From assembly GCF_030316895.1 (NCBI RefSeq), contig NZ_JASZYV010000001.1:496001-560000 (forward strand): a DNA stretch of 64,000 nucleotides. Direction: 5' to 3'. The position numbers and the translations under genes were made by a program. How positions within the stretch are numbered: the first letter of the stretch is position 1; each line of letters starts with the position of its first letter. The notes beneath the pieces were generated by a model that did no database searches, was not told the origin of the DNA, and was given only the letters and a program-made list of their open reading frames with translations. The DNA comes from Variovorax dokdonensis (GTDB lineage: Bacteria > Pseudomonadota > Gammaproteobacteria > Burkholderiales > Burkholderiaceae_C). Below, one piece after another: positions 45,117 through 55,640 of the stretch.

Positions 45117-47402
45117 TCAACCTGCGCGCGCCAGATCCTGCTCGTCGTGCCGGTAGCTGCCCACGCGGTAGCTCTGACTGCCCTTGTAGCGGTGGTGGAC
45201 GTTCATGTCGTTGAACAGCACGCCGCTGATCTGCGCACCAGCCTGGGTCAGCCGCCGGATGCTTTCGCTGAGCTCGCCCAGTTCGCTCTGCTCGGCCCGA
45301 GCGACGAGCAGCACCACGCCGCATTCCGGCGCCACCGCCGCAGCGTCGGCGGCCACCAGCACCGGCGCGGAGTCGATCACCACCAGGTCGTAGCGTGGCG
45401 ACAGCATCTCCAGCGTCTGGACGAAGGCATCGGACTCCAGCACATCGGCGGGAAGATCGGGCAGGCGGCCGGTGGTCAACACATCCAGGTTGGGACGAAC
45501 GCCCGCATGAATGGCCCGTTCGGCACTCAGCGTGCCGGCCAGCACTTCGGAAAGTCCGCCTTCACGAGAAAGGCCGAAGACGCCGTCGAGCGCGCCGCCC
45601 TTGCGAAGGTCGGCATTGATCAGCAGGACGTGCTTGCCGCGCTGTGCCATCAGCGTGGCGAAGTTGCTGGCGATGAAGCTCTTGCCGATGCCGGGCGTCG
45701 CGCCGGTGATCAGGATGCGATTGTTCCGCGCCTCGGCCATTGCGGGTTTGAGGCCCACGCGCAGTGCGCGCAAGGCCTCGATCGGCCGGCTGTGCGGGTG
45801 CGAATCCGCCAGCAGGGCAGTACCGCCTTCACGGTCGCCGCGCCGATCGAGCTGCAGTTGTTCCGGGCTGTGGGGCACCACCGCGTACACATCCAGCCCG
45901 GTGAGGTCTTCGATCTCCGTCGGGTTGCGCACGCCCGACTTGGTGCGGGCGCGCAGCACGGCCAGACCGGGACCGAGCAGACCACCGAGCAGGAGCGCGA
46001 AGGCCAGGATCAGCGACTTCTGGGGCTTGACCGGGAACTTGGGCACCACGGCTCGGTCGAGCAGGCGCACGTTGCCGATCTTGCCTTCCTTGACCAGCCG
46101 CATCTGCAGCGCGTTGTTCTGCATGGACTGGTACAGGGCGCTGTTGACGCGCACATCGCGCTCCAGGCGCAGGGCGTCTCGCTGGAGATTCGGCATGCCG
46201 GCGATGCGGGTGTTGAGCGAATCGAGGTCCTTCTTCAACGCGCCGATCTGCTTGTTCAGGATCTGCATGCGCTGGCTGCGATCGGTGAACGTCATCTCGG
46301 ACTCCCGCTTGCGCTGCTCCAGTTCGAGCAGGTTGCCTTGCAGGTCGGAAGTCCGCTTCAGCCAGACCTTGGCCTCTTCGTCGAAGTTGACCGTGCCGTT
46401 CTTGTTGCGAAAGCGTGCATATGCGTCTTCCGAGGCCTGGAGCCGGCGCAGGAAGATGGGAAGTTGCGCATCGAGGAAGGCCAGCGTCTTCTCCGCTTCC
46501 TCCGAGCGCCGCGCCATGTTCTGGTTGACGTACTGGTCGCCGATGGCGTTGAGCACGCGGGCCAGCCGTTGCGGGTCGGTGTCTTCGAGGCTGACCCCGA
46601 TGACGTTGGACTGCCGTCCCTGTTCGCCCAGTTGCAACTGTTGCTGCAGTTGTTCGACGGTGCGCAGACGCGAAGCCACGGACAAGGTGAACTGCGCCCC
46701 AGGCTTGCCGTCGAGCCGGCTCAGTTCGATCTCGATGTCGCCGTCGGGTTGCGAAGCCCGCAGCCTCTGCCCGACACGCCCTTCGAGCACCGCGTCAAGC
46801 AGTTCGTGCGTGACGGTGTAGCGGCCGTCGCCCTGGGCCGTCACGACAAAGGGCTTGGTGTCTTCCAAGGACGGCGGCACGCTCGCATGCGCCACCTGGA
46901 TGCGTTCCTTGCCCGAGACGTATCCGCCAAGACCGAACAGGCCGGGGTCAGACAAACCGGTTGCATGCCGCGACAGCCAGCGGCCCACCGCCGGGATGTA
47001 GCGCGGCGCGGCACTGACTTGCAGATTCGTCTGGTCCACCGCCCCGCCGAGCACCATGCGCGAGGCCAGCACCTGGATTTCACCGGTCGCAGGCGTCTTG
47101 ACCTCGAAAAGGCCGGAGGCTTCGTTCAGCGCGTTCTTGCTGTCGGGCAGGGCATCTTCGACCTGCAGCAGGAGCCCGGAGCGGTAGACCGGCGGCGCGA
47201 AGATGGCGTAGGCCAGGCCGATGAAGCCGGCAAGCACGATCACGCCGGCGATCAACCACTTGTGGTCGACCAGAATGTCCCAGTACTCGGAGAGCCGGGG
47301 TGCTTCTTCCTCGGCGTCGAAGGTCATGCTGGCATTGCCAGACATGCGCTGAAGATGTTGTTGACGGTTGCCAGTCGTCTGGGCGATCAGGGTTCGGCTC
47401 AT
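45117..47402 (-). CDS. Wzc-like polysaccharide co-polymerase with tyrosine autokinase domain
   Basis: A 761-residue inner-membrane protein controlling chain length and export. A Wzz domain starts at RLSEYWDILVDHKW with membrane span LIAGVIVLAGFIGLAYAIF; a long coiled-coil periplasmic region follows, then a second span (SLILAFALLLGGLLGPGLAV). The cytoplasmic kinase domain has Walker A ATPGIGKS near residue 565, Walker A' LLINADLRKG and Walker B VVIDSAPVL. Asn596 stands where Walker A' normally has Asp; Asp598 is kept. The C-terminal tail carries only three Tyr (RYKGSQSYRVGSY). It is transcribed against the glycosyltransferase run, behind the FHA gene. Two later Met codons could also serve as start. 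Confidence 0.92.
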   Translation of the reverse strand: MSRTLIAQTTGNRQQHLQRMSGNASMTFDAEEEAPRLSEYWDILVDHKWLIAGVIVLAGFIGLAYAIFAPPVYRSGLLLQVEDALPDSKNALNEASGLFEVKTPATGEIQVLASRMVLGGAVDQTNLQVSAAPRYIPAVGRWLSRHATGLSDPGLFGLGGYVSGKERIQVAHASVPPSLEDTKPFVVTAQGDGRYTVTHELLDAVLEGRVGQRLRASQPDGDIEIELSRLDGKPGAQFTLSVASRLRTVEQLQQQLQLGEQGRQSNVIGVSLEDTDPQRLARVLNAIGDQYVNQNMARRSEEAEKTLAFLDAQLPIFLRRLQASEDAYARFRNKNGTVNFDEEAKVWLKRTSDLQGNLLELEQRKRESEMTFTDRSQRMQILNKQIGALKKDLDSLNTRIAGMPNLQRDALRLERDVRVNSALYQSMQNNALQMRLVKEGKIGNVRLLDRAVVPKFPVKPQKSLILAFALLLGGLLGPGLAVLRARTKSGVRNPTEIEDLTGLDVYAVVPHSPEQLQLDRRGDREGGTALLADSHPHSRPIEALRALRVGLKPAMAEARNNRILITGATPGIGKSFIASNFATLMAQRGKHVLLINADLRKGGALDGVFGLSREGGLSEVLAGTLSAERAIHAGVRPNLDVLTTGRLPDLPADVLESDAFVQTLEMLSPRYDLVVIDSAPVLVAADAAAVAPECGVVLLVARAEQSELGELSESIRRLTQAGAQISGVLFNDMNVHHRYKGSQSYRVGSYRHDEQDLARAG

Positions 47403-47551
47403 GCGGGGCCCTCGGTCGGTGAAAGGAGCGCGACAGGTCAAAGATCAAGACCGTCTTCGACGTGCAGGTTCCGTGCCCGTCGCCCCGTGGGGAAGCGTTC
47501 TGTAACACCGAGGGCCCGCCGAATGATCTCGACGGGTCAGTTTGGTTCGTC

Positions 47552-47625
47552 GAAGCGCGCGTCAGAGTAGGACGGCGCGCTTCGTGTCTCGTCAGGGCGC
47601 GGCTTGTTGCTTGCGCGCCGCGCCC
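47552..47625 (-). terminator. Two hairpins between the FHA gene and the autokinase gene
   Basis: Hairpin one (47595-47625) has a 9-bp stem GGGCGCGGC/GCCGCGCCC just after the FHA stop. Hairpin two (47552-47583) has GAAGCGCGC/GCGCGCTTC plus an inner GTC/GAC. Neither ends in a T-run. They may weaken read-through, protect the FHA message or fold into alternative structures that control the autokinase gene. Confidence 0.35.
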
Positions 47626-47628
47626 GGA

Positions 47629-48036
47629 TCAGGCGAAGGCAAAGCGCTTGGCGGCCGGCGAGCTCGGTGGTTGCTTGGCGGCATCCAGGGCCTGCAACGT
47701 TCCGGGAATGGTCACCAGTCGCAGGGCATCGGCTTCGCTCAGCTCGCGGGTGTCGAACAGGAAGCGGATCTCGCAGTCGCCCATGGTGATCATGTCGCCG
47801 TTGCGCAGCTTTTGCCGATCGACCCTCAGGCCGTTGACGAAAGTCCCGTTGCGACTGCCGGCGTCCATCAGTGCATAGTGGTCACCATCCCAATCGATCA
47901 CGGCGTGCTGGCGGCTGATCAATTCGCTGTCGATGATCAGCGAGTTGCCTTCATTGCGGCCAATGGTGGTCAGGCGTCCGCTCACGCTGACTTGGCGGAT
48001 ACGGCCACCCTTCGTCAAGATGATGAGTCGCGGCAT
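47629..48036 (-). CDS. FHA-domain protein
   Basis: A 135-residue protein that is little more than one forkhead-associated domain, which binds phosphothreonine peptides. The key residues are Arg27 (IGRNEGN), Ser41-Arg42-His44 (ISRQHAVI) and Asn63-Gly64-Thr65 with Asn68 (SRNGTFVNG), all intact. No other domain or membrane span is seen. It lies 226 bases upstream of the autokinase on the same strand. It could dock phosphorylated partners, perhaps targets of the Ser/Thr kinase at 57 kb, to the polysaccharide machinery. That link is inference. Confidence 0.9.
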   Translation of the reverse strand: MPRLIILTKGGRIRQVSVSGRLTTIGRNEGNSLIIDSELISRQHAVIDWDGDHYALMDAGSRNGTFVNGLRVDRQKLRNGDMITMGDCEIRFLFDTRELSEADALRLVTIPGTLQALDAAKQPPSSPAAKRFAFA

Positions 48037-48231
48037 GGTGTGCTCTTTCTGGACAGACGCCCTAAGAAGTTTCTGATGTGGAGGCGAATGTAATGAGGGA
48101 AGCAGCGCCGACCGAGGAACTAAGTAACGTTTTGGACCCCTTGGTACTCATCGTGGATGAGATTCGGTGTCTGCTCGCCTCGACTGTGAAAAATGCCCGT
48201 CGCCAAAAAAAGTGCGTGAAGTTTGGCTGCG

Positions 48232-48261
48232 TTGAGAACGCTGAAATTTCCGTGCTATACT
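48232..48261 (+). promoter_or_regulatory. Promoter of tRNA-Arg
   Basis: TTGAGA and TATACT are separated by 18 bases, and TG precedes the -10 by one base (TGCTATACT). Transcription would start near 48268, a few bases before the mature tRNA. The best sigma-70-type promoter seen in the window. Confidence 0.75.
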
Positions 48262-48271
48262 CGATGTCTCG

Positions 48272-48348
48272 GCGGCTGTAGCTCAGTTGGATAGAGTACT
48301 TGGCTACGAACCAAGGGGTCGTGGGTTCGAATCCTGCCAGCCGCGCCA
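48272..48348 (+). tRNA. tRNA-Arg (ACG anticodon)
   Basis: A 77-base cloverleaf. The acceptor stem pairs GCGGCTG with CAGCCGC, discriminator G and an encoded CCA follow. The anticodon arm CTTGG CTACGAA CCAAG has anticodon ACG, whose A34 is normally edited to inosine. The T-arm GTGGGTTCGAATCCTGC is standard. It has its own promoter and a strong terminator and so is a single-gene unit. Confidence 0.97.
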
Positions 48349-48354
48349 ATCGAA

Positions 48355-48386
48355 AAGGGGCAGCATGTGAAAGCATGCTGCCCCTT
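48355..48386 (+). terminator. Terminator of the tRNA-Arg unit
   Basis: A 13-bp perfect stem (AAGGGGCAGCATG with CATGCTGCCCCTT, 6-base loop TGAAAG) starts seven bases after the tRNA and is followed by CCTCGTTTCTG. On the minus strand it could also stop transcripts coming from the acyl-CoA module. Confidence 0.7.
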
Positions 48387-48474
48387 CCTCGTTTCTGGGT
48401 ACCGTCGTTACTGCTGCAACTGTGGCCTCGGCTGGATCGCCCGATGATCCGCCGGCCCGGCCCGGCGGCTCCCT

Positions 48475-49608
48475 TCAATCCTTGTGTTCGAACCGATCGC
48501 CTGGCGTCAGCGGCGCATGTCGGTAGCTTGCCGGCGTGCGGCTGAGCTTGATGGGCGACGCGATGCCGCGGTAGCCGCCTTCCATTTCGACCACCATCTC
48601 GCGGTGGAGCGTGTGCGGATGCTGCAGGGCGGCGTCCACCGGCAGGACCGGCGCGGCGGGCACGCCTTCGGCCATCAGCGTGTCGACAAGCGTCCGGCCA
48701 TCGAAGGCTTGGAGGACCGCTTCGAGCGCCTCCTTGAGTGTGGCGCGGTTCACCGAGCGCGAGCGCGCATCTGCAAAGCGCGCGTCCTGCGCCATCTCAG
48801 GCACGCCGATGCAACGGCAGAAGACGGCAAACTGACGGTCGTTGCCCACGGCCAGGAAGATCGGATCGGTGCCTGTGCGCAGCGCGTCGTAGGGGTAGAT
48901 GTTGGGATGCGCGTTGCCGGTGCGGCGCGGCGTCTTGCCGTCGACGAACCAATTCGCCGCATGCGGGTGCAGCAGCGACAGGCCGCTGTCGTACAACGCC
49001 GCTTCCACCAATTGGCCCTTGCCGCTGCGCGCACGTTCCTGAAGTGCCAGCAGCACGCCCAAGGTCGCGTTTAGGCCTGTGACCATGTCCACCACCGGAA
49101 GACCGACGCGCAGTGCGCCGCCTTCGGCTTCGCCATTGATGCTCATGATGCCGGTCATGGCTTGCACCGCGGCGTCGTAGCCGGGCAGGGCGCCGAGTGG
49201 CCCGTCGGCGCCAAAGCCGGAGACACGGCACCACACTAGGCTCGGAAAGCGCTTCGACAACGTGTCGTAGCCAATGCCCCAGCGCTCCATCGTGCCGGTC
49301 TTGAAGTTCTCGATCAGGACGTCGGCCTGCGGCAGCAGTGCCATCAGCGCGTCGCGGCCGGCCTCGCTCGAAAGATCGAGATGCTGCACCCGCTTGTTGC
49401 GGTTCAGGCCCATGTAGTAGGAAGCCACGCCGTCCTTGGCAAAAGGCGGGCCCCAGGCTCGGGTGTCGTCGCCTTGCGGCGGTTCGATCTTGAGCACATC
49501 GGCGCCATGATCGCCCAGGATCTGGCCGCAATAGGGGCCGCCCAGCACGCGTGAAAGATCGAGCACGCGTACGCCGCTCAGCGCGCCGATGGGGTTGTCC
49601 GGCATCAT
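48475..49608 (-). CDS. CaiB/BaiF (class III) CoA-transferase
   Basis: A 377-residue class III CoA-transferase, the second in the window. GVRVLDLSRVLGGPYCGQIL and DHGADVLKIEPP open it, and the catalytic Asp is most likely Asp174 in PVVDMVTGLN. The first of two adjacent ATGs is taken because GAGG lies six bases upstream of it. It is the last gene of a three-gene minus-strand unit, eight bases after the receptor gene, and probably makes the CoA ester oxidised by the unit's dehydrogenase. Substrate unknown. Confidence 0.93.
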   Translation of the reverse strand: MMPDNPIGALSGVRVLDLSRVLGGPYCGQILGDHGADVLKIEPPQGDDTRAWGPPFAKDGVASYYMGLNRNKRVQHLDLSSEAGRDALMALLPQADVLIENFKTGTMERWGIGYDTLSKRFPSLVWCRVSGFGADGPLGALPGYDAAVQAMTGIMSINGEAEGGALRVGLPVVDMVTGLNATLGVLLALQERARSGKGQLVEAALYDSGLSLLHPHAANWFVDGKTPRRTGNAHPNIYPYDALRTGTDPIFLAVGNDRQFAVFCRCIGVPEMAQDARFADARSRSVNRATLKEALEAVLQAFDGRTLVDTLMAEGVPAAPVLPVDAALQHPHTLHREMVVEMEGGYRGIASPIKLSRTPASYRHAPLTPGDRFEHKD

Positions 49609-49616
49609 GATTCGCC

Positions 49617-50591
49617 TCAATCCAGGGCCGCGCCCGATTGCTTCACCACGCCCGCCCACATGGCCTTCTGCTGCGCGATGAACTTGCCAAGTTGTTCAGG
49701 CGTCGTGGAGGGCGCGGGCTCCAGACCCTGATTGGCGAACAGTTCCTTCACCTTGGGCGAGGCCAGTGTTTCGGCGAAGGCGTGGTTGATCTTGGCGATG
49801 CGGTCGGCCGGCGTTCCGGCCGGTGCCACGATGCCGAAGAAGACGCTCACGTCGAAGCCGGGATAGCCCTGTTCCGCGACGGTGGGTACGTCGGGCAGCG
49901 CCTGCGAGCGCTTGGCGGTGGTCACGCCCAGCGCGCGCAGCTTGCCTGCCTTGACATAGGGCATGGCGGTCAGGACGTCGGTGAAGCTCATGCTCACCTG
50001 GCCGCCCAGCAGATCGTTGAGGGCGGGGCCGGTGCCCTTGTAAGGTACGTGCAGGATGTCGACGCCGGCGGCGCTGTTGAACATCACGCCGGCCAGGTGC
50101 GAGGAAGCGCCGTTGCCGGAGGAGGCGTAGCTCAGCTTGCCAGGATTGGCCTTGGCATACGCCACCAGCTCCTTCACGTTCTTGGCCTGCAGCGAGGGAT
50201 GCACCACCAGGATGTTGGGCAGATGGCCAACCTGGATCACCGGCGCGAAGCTGGTCGTCGGGTCGTAGTTGATCTTGCGATACAGGCTCGCGTTGATCGC
50301 CAGGGGGCCGGACGTGCCGAACAGCAACGTCTGCCCATCGGGCGTGGCGCGGGCAACGTATTCGGCGCCGATGTTGCCGCCGGCGCCGCCCTTGTTTTCG
50401 ACGATCACCGGTTGACCCAGACGGTCCTTCAGTTCCGCCGCCAGAGTTCGGGCCATGGCGTCGGTGGGTCCGCCGGGTGGGAACGGCACCACCAGCGAGA
50501 TGGGTTTGTCCGGGAAGGCGTCGGCCAGAGCGGCCGACATCAACGGCAAAGCGATGGCGCAGCCGAGCGCGAGTTTGGTGATGAACTTCAT
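49617..50591 (-). CDS. Bug/TctC-family periplasmic solute-binding protein
   Basis: A 324-residue Bug receptor. Signal peptide MKFITKLALGCAIALPLMSA is cleaved near ALADAFPDKP, and the mature opening FPDKPISLVVPFPPGGPTD is typical. PYKGTGPALNDLLGGQVSM in the middle is the second family motif. It has the same length as the first Bug protein but differs through most of its sequence, so a recent duplication is unlikely. No TctAB partners are present. It lies between a dehydrogenase and a CoA-transferase gene, as the first Bug protein does. Confidence 0.93.
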   Translation of the reverse strand: MKFITKLALGCAIALPLMSAALADAFPDKPISLVVPFPPGGPTDAMARTLAAELKDRLGQPVIVENKGGAGGNIGAEYVARATPDGQTLLFGTSGPLAINASLYRKINYDPTTSFAPVIQVGHLPNILVVHPSLQAKNVKELVAYAKANPGKLSYASSGNGASSHLAGVMFNSAAGVDILHVPYKGTGPALNDLLGGQVSMSFTDVLTAMPYVKAGKLRALGVTTAKRSQALPDVPTVAEQGYPGFDVSVFFGIVAPAGTPADRIAKINHAFAETLASPKVKELFANQGLEPAPSTTPEQLGKFIAQQKAMWAGVVKQSGAALD

Positions 50592-50621
50592 TGGGGTCGT
50601 CTCCTGTTGTGTGTGGTTGGA

Positions 50622-52298
50622 TCAGTTCCAGTCCGCGGGCACGCTGCGTTCTCCCAGCGGGTCTTGCGGCAGCACTCGGTGCAGCAGCACGCCTTGTGCA
50701 AAGCGAAGGCGCTCGGCGGAACCGGTGCGGCCGGCTTCCCACGCCATCGCAATGGCGCTGCAGCAGTGGTAGAGGGCCGAGGCGGCCTGCCTCGCGAGCG
50801 CATCGCCTTCGGCGCTCGTGTCCTGGGCGGTGCGCTCGGCGAATGCCACGGCGCGGTTCAATGCATCGCGCAATGCGCCGGAGAACACAGGGCGCACCTG
50901 GGCTTCATCCAGAAGCGCGCCGAAATGCTTGTGCAGCGCGGGCAGCGAGTTCTCGCGGCGGATGGCGCGGATCACGTCCAGCGCCACGATGTTGCTGGTG
51001 CCTTCCCAGATCGAGCCCAGGTGAGCGTCGCGCACCAAACGCGGGTCACTCCATTCCTCGATGTAGCCGCAGCCTCCGCGAACCTCCATGGCGTCGCCGG
51101 TGACCTTGCGGGCGTCCCGACACGCGCGGAACTTGATGAGCGGCGTGAGGATGCGCAGCAGCGGGTAGGCATCGGTCTCGCCCGCGTCGGAGCGGGCCAG
51201 GGCGGCTGCCGTCTGGAACACCATCGTGCGTGCCTGCTCGGCTGGCAGGCGCAGCTTGTCGAGCTGGCGCTGCATGAGCGGCATGTCCACCAGCCGCTTG
51301 CCGAAGGCGCGCCGCTCGCGGGCGATGAACTCGGCTTCGGCCACGGCACGCCGCATCAGGCCGGCGGCCCGGACGCCGTTCGACAGGCGCGAGTTGTTGA
51401 CCATGTCGGCCATCTGCACGAAGCCCCGGCCGAGTTCGCCCACCAGATCCGCCACCGCGCCCTCGAGCCGGATTTCGCCGCTGGCCATCGACCGGGTGCC
51501 CAGCTTGTCCTTGAGACGGATGATGCGGTAGTGGTTGGCGCTCCCGTCGTCGAGCCGGCGCGGCAGCAGGAAAAGCGACACGCCCTTGAGGCCGGCCGGA
51601 GCGTCGTCCGGGCGAGCCAGGACCATCGCGAAGTCGGCATCGGGGTTGGAACAGAACCACTTGTCGCCAGTCAGGCGCCATTGGCCTTGCTCGTCGCGCC
51701 ATGCGGTGGTCTGGGTGTTGGCGATGTCGGAGCCGGCGGCCTGCTCCGTCATGAACATTGCGCCTTGCGACAGCTCGTCGAAGTCCACCGACAGCATGCG
51801 CGGCAGAAAACGAGCCACCAGTTCCGGACTGCCGAACTTCTTGAGTGTTCGCGTGAGCGAGTCGGTCATGGAGACCGGGCAGCACAAGCCGAACTCGGCT
51901 TGCACGAAGAGATAGGTCAATGCGTATTTGACGATCGGCGGCATGCACCCCTTCCAGCCCAGCGTCTCTTCGCGATGCGACATGGCGGCCAGGCCGAACT
52001 CGCTGTAGGCCAGTCGTTCCATTTCGACATAGGCGGGGTGCTTGACGATGCGCTGCGCATCGATGCCGGTTCGAGTGCGGTGCTCCAGCTCGGGCGGGTT
52101 GATGTCGGCGGTGTGAGCCAGCTCGTCGAGGTATCCGCCGGCCAGTTCGCCGAGGCGGTGGAGGTGCGGCTGCAGATGGCGCAGCAGGTCGGCTGGCAGA
52201 TACAGGGCCAACAGCGATTGCAGCTCGGCATCGGTGCTGTAGAGGTTCTGGCCGTGGCGGTCAGGGACCGGGTGTGCGTTCTCGGACGTGGCGGTCAT
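50622..52298 (-). CDS. Acyl-CoA dehydrogenase, AidB-like
   Basis: A 558-residue dehydrogenase of the larger, AidB-like branch. FMTEQAAGSDIANTQTTAWR is the mid-domain signature, followed by LTGDKWFCSNPDADFAMVLA and LKDKLGTRSMASGEI. The C-terminal domain shows MEVRGGCGYIEEW and SIWEGTSNIVALDV, with the probable catalytic Glu432. AidB itself protects E. coli DNA from alkylation, but most such proteins are catabolic. The setting beside a Bug receptor and a CoA-transferase favours catabolism. GGAG lies ahead of the chosen ATG. It is divergent from greB, with 154 bases between. Confidence 0.9.
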   Translation of the reverse strand: MTATSENAHPVPDRHGQNLYSTDAELQSLLALYLPADLLRHLQPHLHRLGELAGGYLDELAHTADINPPELEHRTRTGIDAQRIVKHPAYVEMERLAYSEFGLAAMSHREETLGWKGCMPPIVKYALTYLFVQAEFGLCCPVSMTDSLTRTLKKFGSPELVARFLPRMLSVDFDELSQGAMFMTEQAAGSDIANTQTTAWRDEQGQWRLTGDKWFCSNPDADFAMVLARPDDAPAGLKGVSLFLLPRRLDDGSANHYRIIRLKDKLGTRSMASGEIRLEGAVADLVGELGRGFVQMADMVNNSRLSNGVRAAGLMRRAVAEAEFIARERRAFGKRLVDMPLMQRQLDKLRLPAEQARTMVFQTAAALARSDAGETDAYPLLRILTPLIKFRACRDARKVTGDAMEVRGGCGYIEEWSDPRLVRDAHLGSIWEGTSNIVALDVIRAIRRENSLPALHKHFGALLDEAQVRPVFSGALRDALNRAVAFAERTAQDTSAEGDALARQAASALYHCCSAIAMAWEAGRTGSAERLRFAQGVLLHRVLPQDPLGERSVPADWN

Positions 52299-52452
52299 GT
52301 CGAGTCTCCTTTGCTCTGCAGATGGTCTCAGCGTCGCCAATTCGAGTCCAATATCAAATTGCACTGGATCGTTCTGCTTTTCGTATCGTCTCGATCGCCC
52401 GCAAAGGGCTCGTGTGCCTATGATTTGGTGCTGATCCCAGCAACGCAGCCCG

Positions 52453-53028
52453 ATGAGCAAGGCATTTACCCGAGAGACCGACGCGGCGGACGACGACGAC
52501 GACGAAGCCGCCGCTGCGCCCGCCATTCCCGCGGGCACGCGCAACTACATGACCCCTTCCGGCTATGCGCGCTTGCGCTCGGAACTGCTGGGCTTGATGG
52601 ACGACGAGCGGCCCAAGGTGGTCGAGGCGGTGCATTGGGCCGCCAAGAATGGCGATCGCTCAGAGAACGGCGACTACCTCTACGGCAAGAAGCGCCTTCG
52701 CGAGATCGACCGGCGCATTCGCTTTCTGACCAAGCGCCTCGAAATTGCGGAGGTGACCGATCCATCGGTTCACCACGGCAGCGACCAGGTCTTCTTCGGC
52801 GCGACCGTGACCTACGCCGATGCGAAGGGGGAAGAGCGCACCGTGACCATCCTCGGCATTGACGAGGCAGAAAGCCATCGAGGGCAGGTGAGCTGGATAT
52901 CGCCGATCGCCCGAGCCTTGCTCAAGGCCAGAGAAGGCGACACGGTCAAGCTGATGACGCCCGCAGGCGTCCAGGAAATCGAAGTGCTGGAAGTGCGCTA
53001 CCCGAAGCCGGGCGAGCAAACAGGCTGA
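52453..53028 (+). CDS. greB: Transcription elongation factor GreB
   Basis: A 191-residue Gre factor that stimulates RNA polymerase to cleave backtracked transcripts. An acidic N-terminal stretch (DAADDDDDEAAAA) unlike E. coli GreB precedes the coiled coil starting NYMTPSGYARLRSEL. The tip of the coiled coil with the catalytic acids is RSENGDYLYGKKRLREIDRR, the form that marks GreB. The C-terminal FKBP-like domain has GQVSWISPIARALL. It is convergent with spoT, 13 bases apart. Confidence 0.95.
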   Translation: MSKAFTRETDAADDDDDEAAAAPAIPAGTRNYMTPSGYARLRSELLGLMDDERPKVVEAVHWAAKNGDRSENGDYLYGKKRLREIDRRIRFLTKRLEIAEVTDPSVHHGSDQVFFGATVTYADAKGEERTVTILGIDEAESHRGQVSWISPIARALLKAREGDTVKLMTPAGVQEIEVLEVRYPKPGEQTG

Positions 53029-53041
53029 AGCAGGCGCGCGC

Positions 53042-55297
<2,256 letters not shown>

Positions 55298-55342
55298 TCC
55301 CCCGACTTTAGCCTGAGGCCCCCAAGTACGCGCCAACATACG

Positions 55343-55370
55343 AAAAAAGGCACCCGAGAAGGTGCCTTTT
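55343..55370 (-). terminator. Rho-independent terminator between rpoZ and spoT
   Basis: A 10-bp stem AAAAGGCACC/GGTGCCTTTT with a 6-base loop. The minus-strand transcript ends in six T. It would end most yicC-gmk-rpoZ transcripts before spoT, leaving only 45 bases for a spoT promoter, so read-through is probably part of spoT expression. Confidence 0.75.
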
Positions 55371-55412
55371 GTTGTTGCGCCATGTCAACCGGCGCTTTGC
55401 TTGCCAGGCAGA

Positions 55413-55616
55413 TCAGCCCGGGACCTTCTTGAGCATTTCGAGGCCCACCTTGCCGTCGGCGATCTCGCGCAGGGCGGTCACGGCGGGCTTGTTCTTGCTC
55501 TCGATCTTGGGCGCATGGCCCTGGCTCAGCATGCGGGCGCGGTAGGTAGCGGCCAGCACGAGCTGGAAGCGGTTGGGGATGTTCTGCAGGCAGTCTTCGA
55601 CAGTGATGCGGGCCAT
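55413..55616 (-). CDS. rpoZ: RNA polymerase omega subunit
   Basis: A 67-residue omega subunit that helps beta-prime fold. [20 protein letters not shown] and the following [11 protein letters not shown] are the conserved segment; [18 protein letters not shown] is also typical. It follows gmk by 24 bases and a strong terminator lies after it. Length is normal for betaproteobacteria. Confidence 0.97.
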   Translation of the reverse strand: MARITVEDCLQNIPNRFQLVLAATYRARMLSQGHAPKIESKNKPAVTALREIADGKVGLEMLKKVPG

Positions 55617-55640
55617 CGGGGGGACTTTCGAGTGGAGTGT

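Noticed and set aside
48078-48281. A 67-codon plus-strand frame before tRNA-Arg
   Set aside because: It runs over the tRNA promoter and into the tRNA and has no ribosome site or recognisable sequence.
48062-48478. A minus-strand frame of 138 codons across tRNA-Arg
   Set aside because: It reads through the antisense of a clear tRNA and has the well-known false peptide LAGFEPTTPW made by such frames.
49638-52862. A plus-strand frame of over 1000 codons opposite the Bug receptor and AidB-like gene
   Set aside because: Shadow frame for the same reason; it also runs into greB in the wrong frame.
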